Source: an uncultured Oscillospiraceae bacterium
GTDB lineage: Bacteria > Bacillota > Clostridia > Oscillospirales > Oscillospiraceae
Direction: 5' to 3'
Assembly: GCA_944385065.1 (NCBI GenBank)
Contig: CALWVX010000121.1
Span: 1 to 5,295 of the forward strand
Length of the DNA stretch: 5,295 nucleotides
Within the stretch, counting starts at the first letter, position 1; every line of letters begins with the position of its first letter. Below are positions 1-5,124 of this stretch, piece after piece. The translations under genes were made by a program, and so were the position numbers. Below the pieces are notes generated by a model. That model ran no database searches, was not told where the DNA came from, and was given only the letters and a program-made list of their open reading frames with translations.

Positions 1-204
1 GACCACCGCAACGAGAAGATCGGCAAGAAGATCCGGGAGGCCACCATGGAGAAGGTCCCCTACATGCTGGTGGTGGGCGACCGGGACATGGAGAACGGCA
101 CCGTCTCCGTCCGGCACCGCTCCGGCGAGGATCTGGGCGCCATGAGTCTGGAGGCCTTCGCCGCCCTGCTGCGGGACGAAGTGGACACCATGGCCATCAA
201 GTAA
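1..204 (+). CDS. thrS: Threonyl-tRNA synthetase, C-terminal end (partial)
   Basis: The reading frame is open from the first base of the window to a TAA stop and gives 67 residues; the start lies outside the window. The visible part reads [20 protein letters not shown], followed by a [24 protein letters not shown] segment and a [12 protein letters not shown] tail. This is the typical end of the class II anticodon-binding domain of threonyl-tRNA synthetase: the '[10 protein letters not shown]' helix, then the '[10 protein letters not shown]' strand, then 'SVR.R.G.DLG'. The enzyme charges tRNA-Thr with threonine in the cytosol; this domain recognises the tRNA anticodon. ProRS and HisRS share the fold, but the wording of these motifs fits ThrRS best. 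The gene points towards the minus-strand operons and is convergent with them. A short hairpin with a T-run lies about 20 bases after the stop and probably ends the transcript. Confidence 0.9.
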   Translation, partial: DHRNEKIGKKIREATMEKVPYMLVVGDRDMENGTVSVRHRSGEDLGAMSLEAFAALLRDEVDTMAIK

Positions 205-224
205 AGAGTTTCGCTTGCTGTTTG

Positions 225-253
225 TCGAAAAAGTGGCGGGGCCACTTTTTCGA
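225..253. terminator. Probable thrS terminator, bidirectional hairpin
   Basis: A perfect 13-bp inverted repeat (225-237 with 241-253) has a three-base GGG loop. Its core is a GC stem GTGGC/GCCAC flanked by A5 on the left and T5 on the right, so on either strand it reads as a short GC hairpin followed by five U. It begins 21 bases after the thrS stop codon, the usual place for an intrinsic terminator. The T-run is short and is followed by CG, so termination may be partial. Confidence 0.55.
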
Positions 254-264
254 GTTAGGCTGCA

Positions 265-403
265 CGAAATTTTTACCTCGATTTCTTGCGAAATTGTCGG
301 CAAAAATTTCGCGAGAAGTGTCATTTCCGAGGCACATGTCCCCGGAAATGACAGGATTTCATCTTATTCCGCCGCCTGCTGGCGGCGGAACTCCTTGCAG
401 GAG
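265..403. repeat. Chain of inverted repeats between thrS and the convergent operon
   Basis: This gene-free stretch is almost entirely palindromic. Hairpin A pairs CGAAATTTTT (265-274) with AAAAATTTCG (302-311) and contains an inner imperfect stem (279-285 with 290-296). Hairpin B is an 11-bp stem, TGTCATTTCCG (319-329) with CGGAAATGACA (343-353). Hairpin C is a 10-bp stem, TTCCGCCGCC (367-376) with GGCGGCGGAA (381-390), around a TGCT loop. Hairpin D is a 5-bp stem (391-395 with 399-403). None has a T-run, so they are not typical terminators. They look like dispersed intergenic palindromes (REP/MITE-like) or transcript-stabilising structures; which one cannot be told from a single copy. No coding frame here is supported. 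Confidence 0.5.
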
Positions 404-415
404 GGCTTTTCTCTC

Positions 416-455
416 AAACTTCGGCCCGGACCGTATGGTCCGGGCCGAAGTTTTT
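416..455. terminator. Strong intrinsic terminator between convergent genes
   Basis: A perfect 17-bp stem (416-432 with 437-453), GC-rich in its core, has a GTAT loop. On the + strand it runs into TTTTT (451-455); on the minus strand only three U follow the stem base before GAGAG. It lies five bases beyond the stop codon of the minus-strand zinc-finger anti-sigma gene and 210 bases beyond thrS. It therefore probably ends the sigma/anti-sigma operon and blocks any read-through from thrS. Confidence 0.8.
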
Positions 456-460
456 CTGTC

Positions 461-1426
461 TCAGTCCCGCCGCAGGAAATACCGCACCAAAATGATCCCC
501 AGCACCCCGACAATGCCCAGATACCAGTACAGCAGGAACTGCTCGGCGCTTCCAATCCCGCTCCCTCCACTGGAATCCAGGCTTCCGTCACTATACTGCG
601 CCGTGACGTCGTTTCCCTCCCGGTCCAGCAGGCGGACTTCGCTCACATCCAGAAACTGTACCTGATCTTCCCCCATTCCCGGCTCCCACCCCAGGGAACG
701 GATCAGCTCCTCTTCTTCCATCAGCCACAGAAATTCCGGCTGCGTGATCTCGTAGGTCCGAACAGCGGTGCGCCGCTGGAGCCCGTCATAGCTGCCGCCC
801 CACCAGGTCACCTGAACGGCGTAAATATCCCGGCAGCCGTCTCCGGCCAGATAGCGCAGACGCCAGTCCGTCCCCCGGGGGGAGAGAGACCCGCTGTATA
901 CTCCGGCCCGGAGCGCTGAGCGCTCCGTCCGGGCTTCGCAGGGCCGGTACTTTCCGTTGATCCCCCGGATCAGGTGGAGGACGCCGTGGGAATTTTCCCC
1001 GTCCTCCATCCGGTAAAAGATCAGCAGATGGCCCTCCCGCTCCTGCCAGGCCCCCGCCCGGATCACCACGTCCTCCGATTCAAAGGGCGAGAGATAGTCC
1101 TCCACCGCCGCCTGTCTTCCGGCCTGGGTATTGGGGTAGTGAAACTCCCGGTCATACAGCCACCACATGCACCACAGGGTCAGGATCACCGTCAGGGCGG
1201 CGGCCAGCAGCCGGGTGCGCCGCACCCGCTTCAAAAAGCCCAGGGCCCGCCGGGGGGCCGTTCTGACCGGGAGCCGGGCCTCCATGGCCTCCTCCACCGC
1301 CCGGCAGGCGGCGCAGCCGGCCAGATGGTCCCGCACCTGCCGGGCGGTCTCCTCCTCGGTCAAGTCCTCCAGATAGGCGGGCAGCAGATCCCGCACCACA
1401 CAGCAGTCCAGCTTATTTCCTTCCAT
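461..1426 (-). CDS. Zinc-finger (ZAS/zf-HC2) transmembrane anti-sigma factor
   Basis: The 321-residue product starts with a zinc-binding anti-sigma domain: residues 8-45 contain CC (8-9), a DLLPAYLEDLT helix and the diagnostic H34-x3-C38-x2-C41. In this family that domain clamps the partner sigma factor in the cytosol, sometimes releasing it on redox or envelope stress. A basic stretch (RRALGFLKRVRRTR, 59-72) precedes membrane segment 1 (about 73-91). A roughly 200-residue extracytoplasmic region follows, which I cannot assign to a known sensor fold. Membrane segment 2 is at about 297-317, and the protein ends in RYFLRRD, so both ends should face the cytosol. I chose the ATG at 1426 because GGGAGG lies eight bases upstream; a GTG at 1435 is in frame but would sit directly on that site. 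The start overlaps the upstream sigma gene by 14 bases, implying translational coupling. The anti-sigma role is well supported; the signal is unknown. Confidence 0.85.
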   Translation of the reverse strand: MEGNKLDCCVVRDLLPAYLEDLTEEETARQVRDHLAGCAACRAVEEAMEARLPVRTAPRRALGFLKRVRRTRLLAAALTVILTLWCMWWLYDREFHYPNTQAGRQAAVEDYLSPFESEDVVIRAGAWQEREGHLLIFYRMEDGENSHGVLHLIRGINGKYRPCEARTERSALRAGVYSGSLSPRGTDWRLRYLAGDGCRDIYAVQVTWWGGSYDGLQRRTAVRTYEITQPEFLWLMEEEELIRSLGWEPGMGEDQVQFLDVSEVRLLDREGNDVTAQYSDGSLDSSGGSGIGSAEQFLLYWYLGIVGVLGIILVRYFLRRD

Positions 1427-1919
1427 CTTGGTCACCTCCCAGCAGTTCGGCCAGCCGCTCCTTGCCCCGGTAAAACCGCACCCGGGCCCACACCTCGCTG
1501 CGCCCCACGATCTCCCCGATCTCCCGGAAGGAGAACTCCCCCGCCAGACGCAGGTAGATCACCTCCCGGGTCTCCGGGTCCAGCTTCTGCATCCCCCGGT
1601 AGAGGGCCATCCGCTCCTCCCGCCGCTCCACCTCGCCGGCGGGGTCGTCGGGGGCGGGCAGGCGCTCCAGCAGCCCCTCCTCCAGCGGCGCGTCCCGGCC
1701 CCGCCGCTGCAGCTCCTTGAACCACAGCCGCTTGGCGATGGCGCACAGCCACACCTGGGGGGTACACTCCCCCCGGAAGGAGTCCAGGCTTTTCAGGGCC
1801 TGACAGAAGGTCTCCTGGGTCAGCTCCTCCGCCGTGTCCCCCTCCCCGCACAGGGAGAAGAGATAGCGGTATACCCGCCGGGCGTGCTGCTCGTACAGGT
1901 CCTCTCCCCGGTGCGCCAT
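1413..1919 (-). CDS. ECF-type RNA polymerase sigma factor (partner of zinc-finger anti-sigma)
   Basis: This 168-residue protein has the two-domain layout of an extracytoplasmic-function sigma factor. Region 2 spans about 8-73 (LYEQHARRVYRYLFSL, then the core-binding motif AEELTQETFCQALKSLDSF, then the VWLCAIAKRLWFKELQRR helix that contacts the -10). A short acidic/proline linker follows (74-103). Region 4 spans about 104-160 (MQKLDPETREVIYLRLAGEF, then the helix-turn-helix FREIGEIVGRSEVWARVRF for the -35). It should direct RNA polymerase to a small regulon when released by the membrane anti-sigma factor encoded next. The ATG at 1919 is preferred because a GGGGGG-AG site lies six bases upstream. 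An in-frame ATG at 1952 would add 11 residues (MDRSGRKGGRG) but has a poor ribosome site and would crowd the putative promoter. Region 2 carries four cysteines (24, 39, 52, 59), which is rather many. No specific ECF group is claimed. Confidence 0.88.
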   Translation of the reverse strand: MAHRGEDLYEQHARRVYRYLFSLCGEGDTAEELTQETFCQALKSLDSFRGECTPQVWLCAIAKRLWFKELQRRGRDAPLEEGLLERLPAPDDPAGEVERREERMALYRGMQKLDPETREVIYLRLAGEFSFREIGEIVGRSEVWARVRFYRGKERLAELLGGDQDGRK

Positions 1920-1957
1920 GCCTCTCCCCCCTTTCCGTCCGCTTCTGTCCATTTGTT

Positions 1958-1980
1958 CCGTTCAGGGACCGTTCGTTACA
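1958..1980 (-). promoter_or_regulatory. Candidate ECF-type -35 and GAACGG direct repeat upstream of second sigma gene
   Basis: On the minus strand TGTAAC (1975-1980) matches the -35 style of Bacillus SigX/SigV/SigM-class ECF promoters, and it is followed by two GAACGG copies (1969-1974 and 1958-1963) whose starts are 11 bases apart, about one helical turn. No sigma-A promoter is visible between the upstream terminator (2013-2050) and the sigma gene. Autoregulation by the sigma factor is therefore plausible. However, no clear CGTC-type -10 sits at the usual distance, so the call is weak. The alternative is a regulator site built on the direct repeat. Confidence 0.3.
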
Positions 1981-2012
1981 GAGCGGCGCAGATTTTTTCC
2001 CCGGAATCGAAA

Positions 2013-2050
2013 GAGGCCCCCTGTCCGGCTCTCGCCGGACGGGGGGCCTT
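2013..2050 (-). terminator. Terminator hairpin after the RsgI-like anti-sigma gene
   Basis: A long GC-rich inverted repeat pairs 2013-2029 with 2034-2050 around a TCTC loop, with two G-U/wobble pairs and otherwise continuous pairing. It begins eight bases beyond the anti-sigma stop codon. Reading on the minus strand, the stem is followed by CTTTCG, a weak T-run. It separates the two sigma/anti-sigma units, which implies the second has its own promoter. Confidence 0.65.
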
Positions 2051-2057
2051 CGCCGTC

Positions 2058-3635
2058 TCAGTCCCGCTCCCGCTCAAAGTCCAGAATGGTCCCGTCGGAG
2101 GCGCTGATCTTGTACTCATATTCGTATCCGGCCGCCTTGAAGCTCACCTCGTACTCCAGCCGTCCGTCGTCCCAGTCCCGCTCCACCTTCATCTCATAGG
2201 TGTCGGCGGCATTCACCCCCGCATGGGTCAGAGCGGTCTGCTGGGCGGCGTCTGCGCCGATGTCGGCCCCGGCGCTTCCCGCGCCGGCCGTCCCCGTACC
2301 TCCGCCTCCGGAGGTGCCGGAGGAGCCGTACCCCTCCTGCTCCCGCTCCAGAACAACGGCCCGGGTCAGGGCGATCTTGTACTCATAGCGGGTATTGCCC
2401 GCCATAAACTCCACCTCATAGCACTCAGGCCAGCCGTCGTCATAGTCCAGCCAGGCGTTGCAGTAGACGGCCTCGGACTCCGCAACTCCCGCGTCGGCCA
2501 GGGCGGCCGCCTTGGCGGCCTCCTCTCCGATGAAGGAAGCGGTGTCCACGCTCTGGCCTCCGCTCTGGGACGGGACGCCGCTCCCCTCGGTCTCATATTT
2601 GAGCACCTGTCCGGTGAGGGCGTCGATCTCATACTCGTATTCCCGGCCGTTGGCGCGGAACTCCACCTCATAGACCATCCTGCCGTCGTCCCAGTCGTAC
2701 TCGGCCTCCAGGAAAGTCGTGTCGGCGGCGGACACCCCCGCGTGGGTCAGCGCCGCCTGCTGGGCGGCCTCCACCCCGATATAGGCGCTGTCGCTGGCCT
2801 GTCCGGTGGTTTGAATGGGAACCGTGAACTCCGCTCCGCCGACGGTCCCAATCTGATCCGGGTCGGCGGGGTCCGGGGCCAGGGCGCCGCCGGTGGAATT
2901 GGAGGAGTAGATCAGGTTGAGCTCGTTGATGGAGAGACCCACCAGGCTCTCAAAGGTCTTGGTCCCCCCGCTGCTGTCCACAATAGTCTGGATCAGGGCG
3001 GCCTTCCCCGCGGAGATGCCGTACTCCTGGGCCAGCTGCTGGAGCTGGGCGCTGTTTTGAATGGTCTGGGACAGGATCGCCCCGTTCACCTGATAGCTGG
3101 CCAGAATGGCGTCCGCCTGGGCGGTGAGCTCCTGCTGCAGCCGGGCCCCCCGCTGGGCGTCGTCGTCCTCCACCGTGATGAGAATGGAGTTGGCCAGCTC
3201 ATCCACATAGCCATTTGTCAGCATGGCGCCCACGATGGCATTCATGGCCACGTCCACCTTGGCTCCCGTCAGGTCCATGCCGTTCAGGATCACCTCCGCG
3301 TCGGCGTTGGCCGGGACGGCGGAGAGCACCGTCTCGTTCCGGTTCACCGTCAGCTCCACGCTGGGGTTCACATCCAGGCAGACAACGGAGGCCACCGCGT
3401 GGTCCAGCTGGTACACATATCCGGCCCCGCCTCCGGCGATGGCCAGCACCAGACAGGCTGCCACAGCCAGCGGAGCCCAGCGCCGCCTCTTTCTGCCGGG
3501 GGCGCTCCCCTGGGCCGTCAGCGGGACAACCGCCCCCGTCTGATCTCCGCAGCGGGCCAGGACGGCCTCCACATCATTGGGCGCGGCCCGCTCCACGGCG
3601 GAGGCCAGGCGCGATTCCAGTTCCCGGTCTGTCAT
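2058..3635 (-). CDS. RsgI-like transmembrane anti-sigma factor with three PepSY domains
   Basis: This 525-residue protein has a short cytosolic N-terminus (1-50, helical and charged, the likely sigma-binding part), a basic stop KRRR and one membrane segment (about 53-75). The outside region begins with VYQLDHAVASVVCLDVNPSV. The D88-x-N90-P91-S92 motif and the following 'ELTVNRN..VLSAVPANADAE' are hallmarks of the RsgI juxtamembrane (SEAL) domain. In that family the domain self-cleaves at Asn-Pro and feeds regulated intramembrane proteolysis. A helical part (to about 245, with LAQEYGISAGKAALI) and a Gly/Pro-rich linker follow. Three PepSY-like repeats come next, about 284-348, 366-432 and 457-524, each with a helix, a 'YDWDDG..YEVEF' hairpin and a 'YEYEIDALTG.VL' strand. 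The ATG overlaps the sigma stop as ATGA, with GGAGG nine bases upstream, so coupled translation is expected. The anti-sigma role is inferred from gene order and RsgI features; the ligand of the PepSY repeats is unknown. Repeat 2 lacks one residue at its 'DALTG' strand. Confidence 0.85.
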   Translation of the reverse strand: MTDRELESRLASAVERAAPNDVEAVLARCGDQTGAVVPLTAQGSAPGRKRRRWAPLAVAACLVLAIAGGGAGYVYQLDHAVASVVCLDVNPSVELTVNRNETVLSAVPANADAEVILNGMDLTGAKVDVAMNAIVGAMLTNGYVDELANSILITVEDDDAQRGARLQQELTAQADAILASYQVNGAILSQTIQNSAQLQQLAQEYGISAGKAALIQTIVDSSGGTKTFESLVGLSINELNLIYSSNSTGGALAPDPADPDQIGTVGGAEFTVPIQTTGQASDSAYIGVEAAQQAALTHAGVSAADTTFLEAEYDWDDGRMVYEVEFRANGREYEYEIDALTGQVLKYETEGSGVPSQSGGQSVDTASFIGEEAAKAAALADAGVAESEAVYCNAWLDYDDGWPECYEVEFMAGNTRYEYKIALTRAVVLEREQEGYGSSGTSGGGGTGTAGAGSAGADIGADAAQQTALTHAGVNAADTYEMKVERDWDDGRLEYEVSFKAAGYEYEYKISASDGTILDFERERD

Positions 3636-4213
3636 GATGTTTCGCCTCCTTCCAGCTGTGTTCTCATTTTCTTCAGCCCCCGGTGGTACTTGGACAGCAC
3701 CGTGGCCAGGGGCATTTCCATCAGTTCGGCGATCTCCCGGTGCTTCAGCCCGGTGACCGCGTGGAGCAGCACAATCTGCCGCTCCTCCTCCCCCAGCGCG
3801 GCCAAGGCGGTCTGAAGCACCTGCCGGTCCTCGGCGGATACCGCCGGGGCGTCAGCGGGAATGGCGTTCCACTCCTCTTCCTCCAGCCCCACCTGCCGTC
3901 CGATCCGGCGCAAGCGCATCCGGGCCAGATTCCGGGCGATGGTGAGCATCCAGGCCATGGGAGAGCCCTGTGCCCGATAGCCCGGGGCGTTTTCCCACAC
4001 CTTCACAAAGGTGTCCTGCGCCACATCCTCCGCCTCGTGGGCGTCCTTCAGCAGGGAAAGGGCCATGGCGTACACCGCCGCCCGGGCCTTGTCATACAGA
4101 AGGGCCAGGGCCTCCCGGTCTCCGCCCCCCACCTGCACCAGCAGCCGGTCCAGTTCCCGGTTCCGCCGCCCCGGGTCCTCTTCCATTGTTGGTATCCCCA
4201 ATAGGGTCATCAT
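3632..4213 (-). CDS. ECF-type RNA polymerase sigma factor (partner of RsgI-like/PepSY protein)
   Basis: The 193-residue product is a standard ECF sigma factor. Region 2 spans about 21-105 (LDRLLVQVGGGDREALALLY, then the core-binding helix DAHEAEDVAQDTFVKVWENA, then the MAWMLTIARNLARMRLRR recognition helix). An acidic linker covers 106-130. Region 4 spans about 131-186 (ALAALGEEERQIVLLHAVTG, then the helix-turn-helix KHREIAELMEMPLATVLSKY). It lacks the domain make-up of SigI, although its neighbour looks like RsgI. The first of two consecutive ATGs, at 4213, is chosen because AGGAG lies nine bases upstream; a later ATG at residue 10 has no better site. The stop overlaps the next start by four bases, so the two form one operon. 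Transcription likely comes from the sigma-A promoter at 4300-4328. The general role is clear; the promoters it reads are not. Confidence 0.9.
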   Translation of the reverse strand: MMTLLGIPTMEEDPGRRNRELDRLLVQVGGGDREALALLYDKARAAVYAMALSLLKDAHEAEDVAQDTFVKVWENAPGYRAQGSPMAWMLTIARNLARMRLRRIGRQVGLEEEEWNAIPADAPAVSAEDRQVLQTALAALGEEERQIVLLHAVTGLKHREIAELMEMPLATVLSKYHRGLKKMRTQLEGGETS

Positions 4214-4236
4214 CGTCCATTTCTCCTGTCATCTTT

Positions 4237-4299
4237 GGAATGCGCGAAGGGTCCGTTTTATTGCGCATGCCTCAAAATTTTTATGTCCGGGATATTCCC
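4237..4299 (-). other. Leader of the first sigma operon with two small inverted repeats
   Basis: The roughly 80-base leader predicted between the -10 element and the sigma start holds a 9-bp inverted repeat with one mismatch (4237-4245 with 4263-4271). It also holds GGGATATTCCC (4289-4299), a near-palindrome directly after the -10. The second is well placed for an operator. Both are short and could be chance. Confidence 0.25.
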
Positions 4300-4328
4300 A
4301 TTATAGGCCCGAGCCCGCCGGAACACAA
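4300..4328 (-). promoter_or_regulatory. Sigma-A promoter of the first sigma/anti-sigma operon
   Basis: On the minus strand TTGTGT (4323-4328) and a perfect TATAAT (4300-4305) are separated by exactly 17 bases. The -35 begins one base beyond the T-run of the bioY terminator, so the promoter is packed tightly against the preceding unit. The start site would be near 4293, giving a leader of about 80 bases before the sigma ATG at 4213. This points to housekeeping transcription, although an additional ECF promoter in the leader is not excluded. Confidence 0.7.
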
Positions 4329-4329
4329 G

Positions 4330-4366
4330 AAAAAAGTTCCCTTCGCCCACACACGGCGAAGGGAAC
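4330..4366 (-). terminator. Intrinsic terminator of bioY
   Basis: A perfect 12-bp stem (4336-4347 with 4355-4366) with a seven-base CACACAC loop is followed on the minus strand by six T (4330-4335). It starts 12 bases past the bioY stop codon. The + strand side has no T-run, so it acts in the minus direction and isolates bioY from the sigma operon. Confidence 0.92.
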
Positions 4367-4378
4367 TCTCCTGTCTGA

Positions 4379-4930
4379 TCAGCCCTCAGGGTCAATGCCC
4401 GCCCGGGCCAGCCGGTCCCGCAGCACAGGGCCGACGGACAGAACCGCCAGCATCTTGATCAGATCTCCGGGCAGGAAAGGGATCACACATGCGGCCAGCG
4501 CGGGGGCAAGGGGGCTGCCCGACTGGACACAGTACCAGGCGGTGCCGAAGGCATACAGCACGGCGGTGGCTCCGACCATCCCCACCAGCTGGAGCGGCCT
4601 GTTTTTCAGCCGGGCCGCCAGCCCGGACAGAGCCGCCAGGGGCAGATAGCCCACAATGTAACCTCCGGTGGGACCGGCCACCACGCCCAGCCCCGCGGAA
4701 AAGCCGCTGAACACCGGCATCCCCACCGCACCCAGCAAAATATAGGCCAGGGTGGCCGCTGCGGCCCGCTTCCAGCCCAGCAGATAGCCGGCCAGATAAA
4801 TCACCAGGGTGCAGAAGCTCAAGGGAATGGGGCCTATGCTGATGGAAAAGGGGGCCACCACCGCCATCAGGGCAGCCATCACCGCGGTCATAGCCAGGGG
4901 GTACAATGTCGCTCTTTGTTTTGTCTCCAT
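4379..4930 (-). CDS. bioY: BioY biotin transporter (ECF transporter S component)
   Basis: This 183-residue hydrophobic protein has about six membrane helices and the two BioY signatures: GPTGGYIVGY (86-95) and PFLPGDLIKML (151-161). The N-terminal LYPLAMTAVMAALMAVVAPF helix and the IGPIPLSF loop (32-39) also match the family, as does the length. BioY binds biotin with high affinity in the cytoplasmic membrane. In group II systems it works with a shared EcfT-EcfA-EcfA' energising module, none of which is encoded here, so it is presumably elsewhere in the genome. The ATG at 4930 has GGAGG eight bases upstream. The gene is monocistronic, with its own promoter and terminator. Its promoter carries two BirA-type inverted repeats, so repression by biotin-loaded BirA is expected and independently supports the biotin assignment. 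Confidence 0.95.
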   Translation of the reverse strand: METKQRATLYPLAMTAVMAALMAVVAPFSISIGPIPLSFCTLVIYLAGYLLGWKRAAAATLAYILLGAVGMPVFSGFSAGLGVVAGPTGGYIVGYLPLAALSGLAARLKNRPLQLVGMVGATAVLYAFGTAWYCVQSGSPLAPALAACVIPFLPGDLIKMLAVLSVGPVLRDRLARAGIDPEG

Positions 4931-4952
4931 GGGTTGTTCCTCCGTCTCTTCA

Positions 4953-4987
4953 AATCGTAAACCTTTCTTGATTCAAAGTATACAATC
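4953..4987 (-). promoter_or_regulatory. Candidate BirA operator 2 (overlaps bioY -10)
   Basis: On the minus strand GATTGTATAC (4978-4987) and GTTTACGATT (4953-4962) form an imperfect inverted repeat with a 15-base spacer, following the TTGT-AAC / GTT-ACAA pattern of biotin-repressor sites. The left half-site contains most of the -10 TATACT. It is weaker than operator 1 in symmetry but has nearly the same spacing. Confidence 0.6.
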
Positions 4988-5005
4988 CATTCCTCTGATT
5001 GTCAA
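4977..5005 (-). promoter_or_regulatory. bioY: bioY sigma-A promoter
   Basis: On the minus strand a consensus TTGACA (5000-5005) and TATACT (4977-4982) are separated by 17 bases. The start site would fall near 4970, about 40 bases before the bioY ATG. The -35 lies inside one candidate BirA operator and the -10 inside the other, a layout in which bound repressor would exclude RNA polymerase. Confidence 0.88.
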
Positions 5006-5030
5006 CTATTAATTTTTAGGGTTTACAATC
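4997..5030 (-). promoter_or_regulatory. Candidate BirA operator 1 (overlaps bioY -35)
   Basis: On the minus strand GATTGTAAAC (5021-5030) and GTTGACAATC (4997-5006) form a 10-bp inverted repeat with one mismatch and a 14-base A/T-rich spacer. TTGTAAAC...GTTxACAA is the half-site known for BirA, the biotin ligase/repressor, and the gene downstream is bioY. The right half-site contains the -35 hexamer TTGACA. Confidence 0.75.
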
Positions 5031-5045
5031 GTGGGCGACACATGG

Positions 5046-5118
5046 CGCGGAGATGGGGCGGCTTTGCCGCCCCCGAGCATTTGAATCATCGAAGGGCGGA
5101 GCTGGCCAACAGCCCGCG
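5046..5118. other. Compact structured stretch, possible small RNA or repeat unit
   Basis: CGCGG (5046-5050) can pair with CCGCG (5114-5118) to close a branched fold. That fold contains an 8-bp hairpin GGGGCGGC/GCCGCCCC (5055-5062 with 5066-5073, TTT loop) and a 4-bp hairpin GCTG/CAGC (5101-5104 with 5110-5113). A terminator-like hairpin follows seven bases later. No good reading frame or known RNA family is recognised. It could be a small RNA on either strand or part of an interspersed repeat. Confidence 0.35.
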
Positions 5119-5124
5119 AAACCC

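Noticed and set aside
205..460. CRISPR array or attachment site in the repeat-rich spacer
   Set aside because: The repeats are inverted and differ from each other; there are no regularly spaced direct repeats, no integrase gene and no tRNA end.
215..919. A 234-codon + strand frame starting in the hairpin region after thrS
   Set aside because: It runs through palindromes and then antisense to the zinc-finger anti-sigma gene, with no ribosome site or recognisable domain.
1433..1435. GTG start for the zinc-finger anti-sigma factor
   Set aside because: The GGGAGG site directly abuts this GTG, leaving no spacing, while the ATG at 1426 has it eight bases upstream.
974..1720. A 248-codon + strand frame
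   Set aside because: It is antisense to the second sigma/anti-sigma pair and very rich in proline, arginine and alanine, so it is a shadow frame.
1428..3815. A 795-codon open frame on the + strand
   Set aside because: It lies antisense to three well-supported minus-strand genes, has proline/glycine/leucine/histidine-rich low-complexity composition, and shows no domain. GC-rich coding DNA commonly leaves the opposite strand open.
4809..5012. A 67-codon + strand frame over the bioY start and promoter
   Set aside because: It is antisense to bioY and its BirA/promoter region and has no supporting features.
4931..5030. Riboswitch upstream of bioY
   Set aside because: The predicted leader is only about 40 bases, too short for a known riboswitch, and the inverted repeats are better explained as BirA operators.
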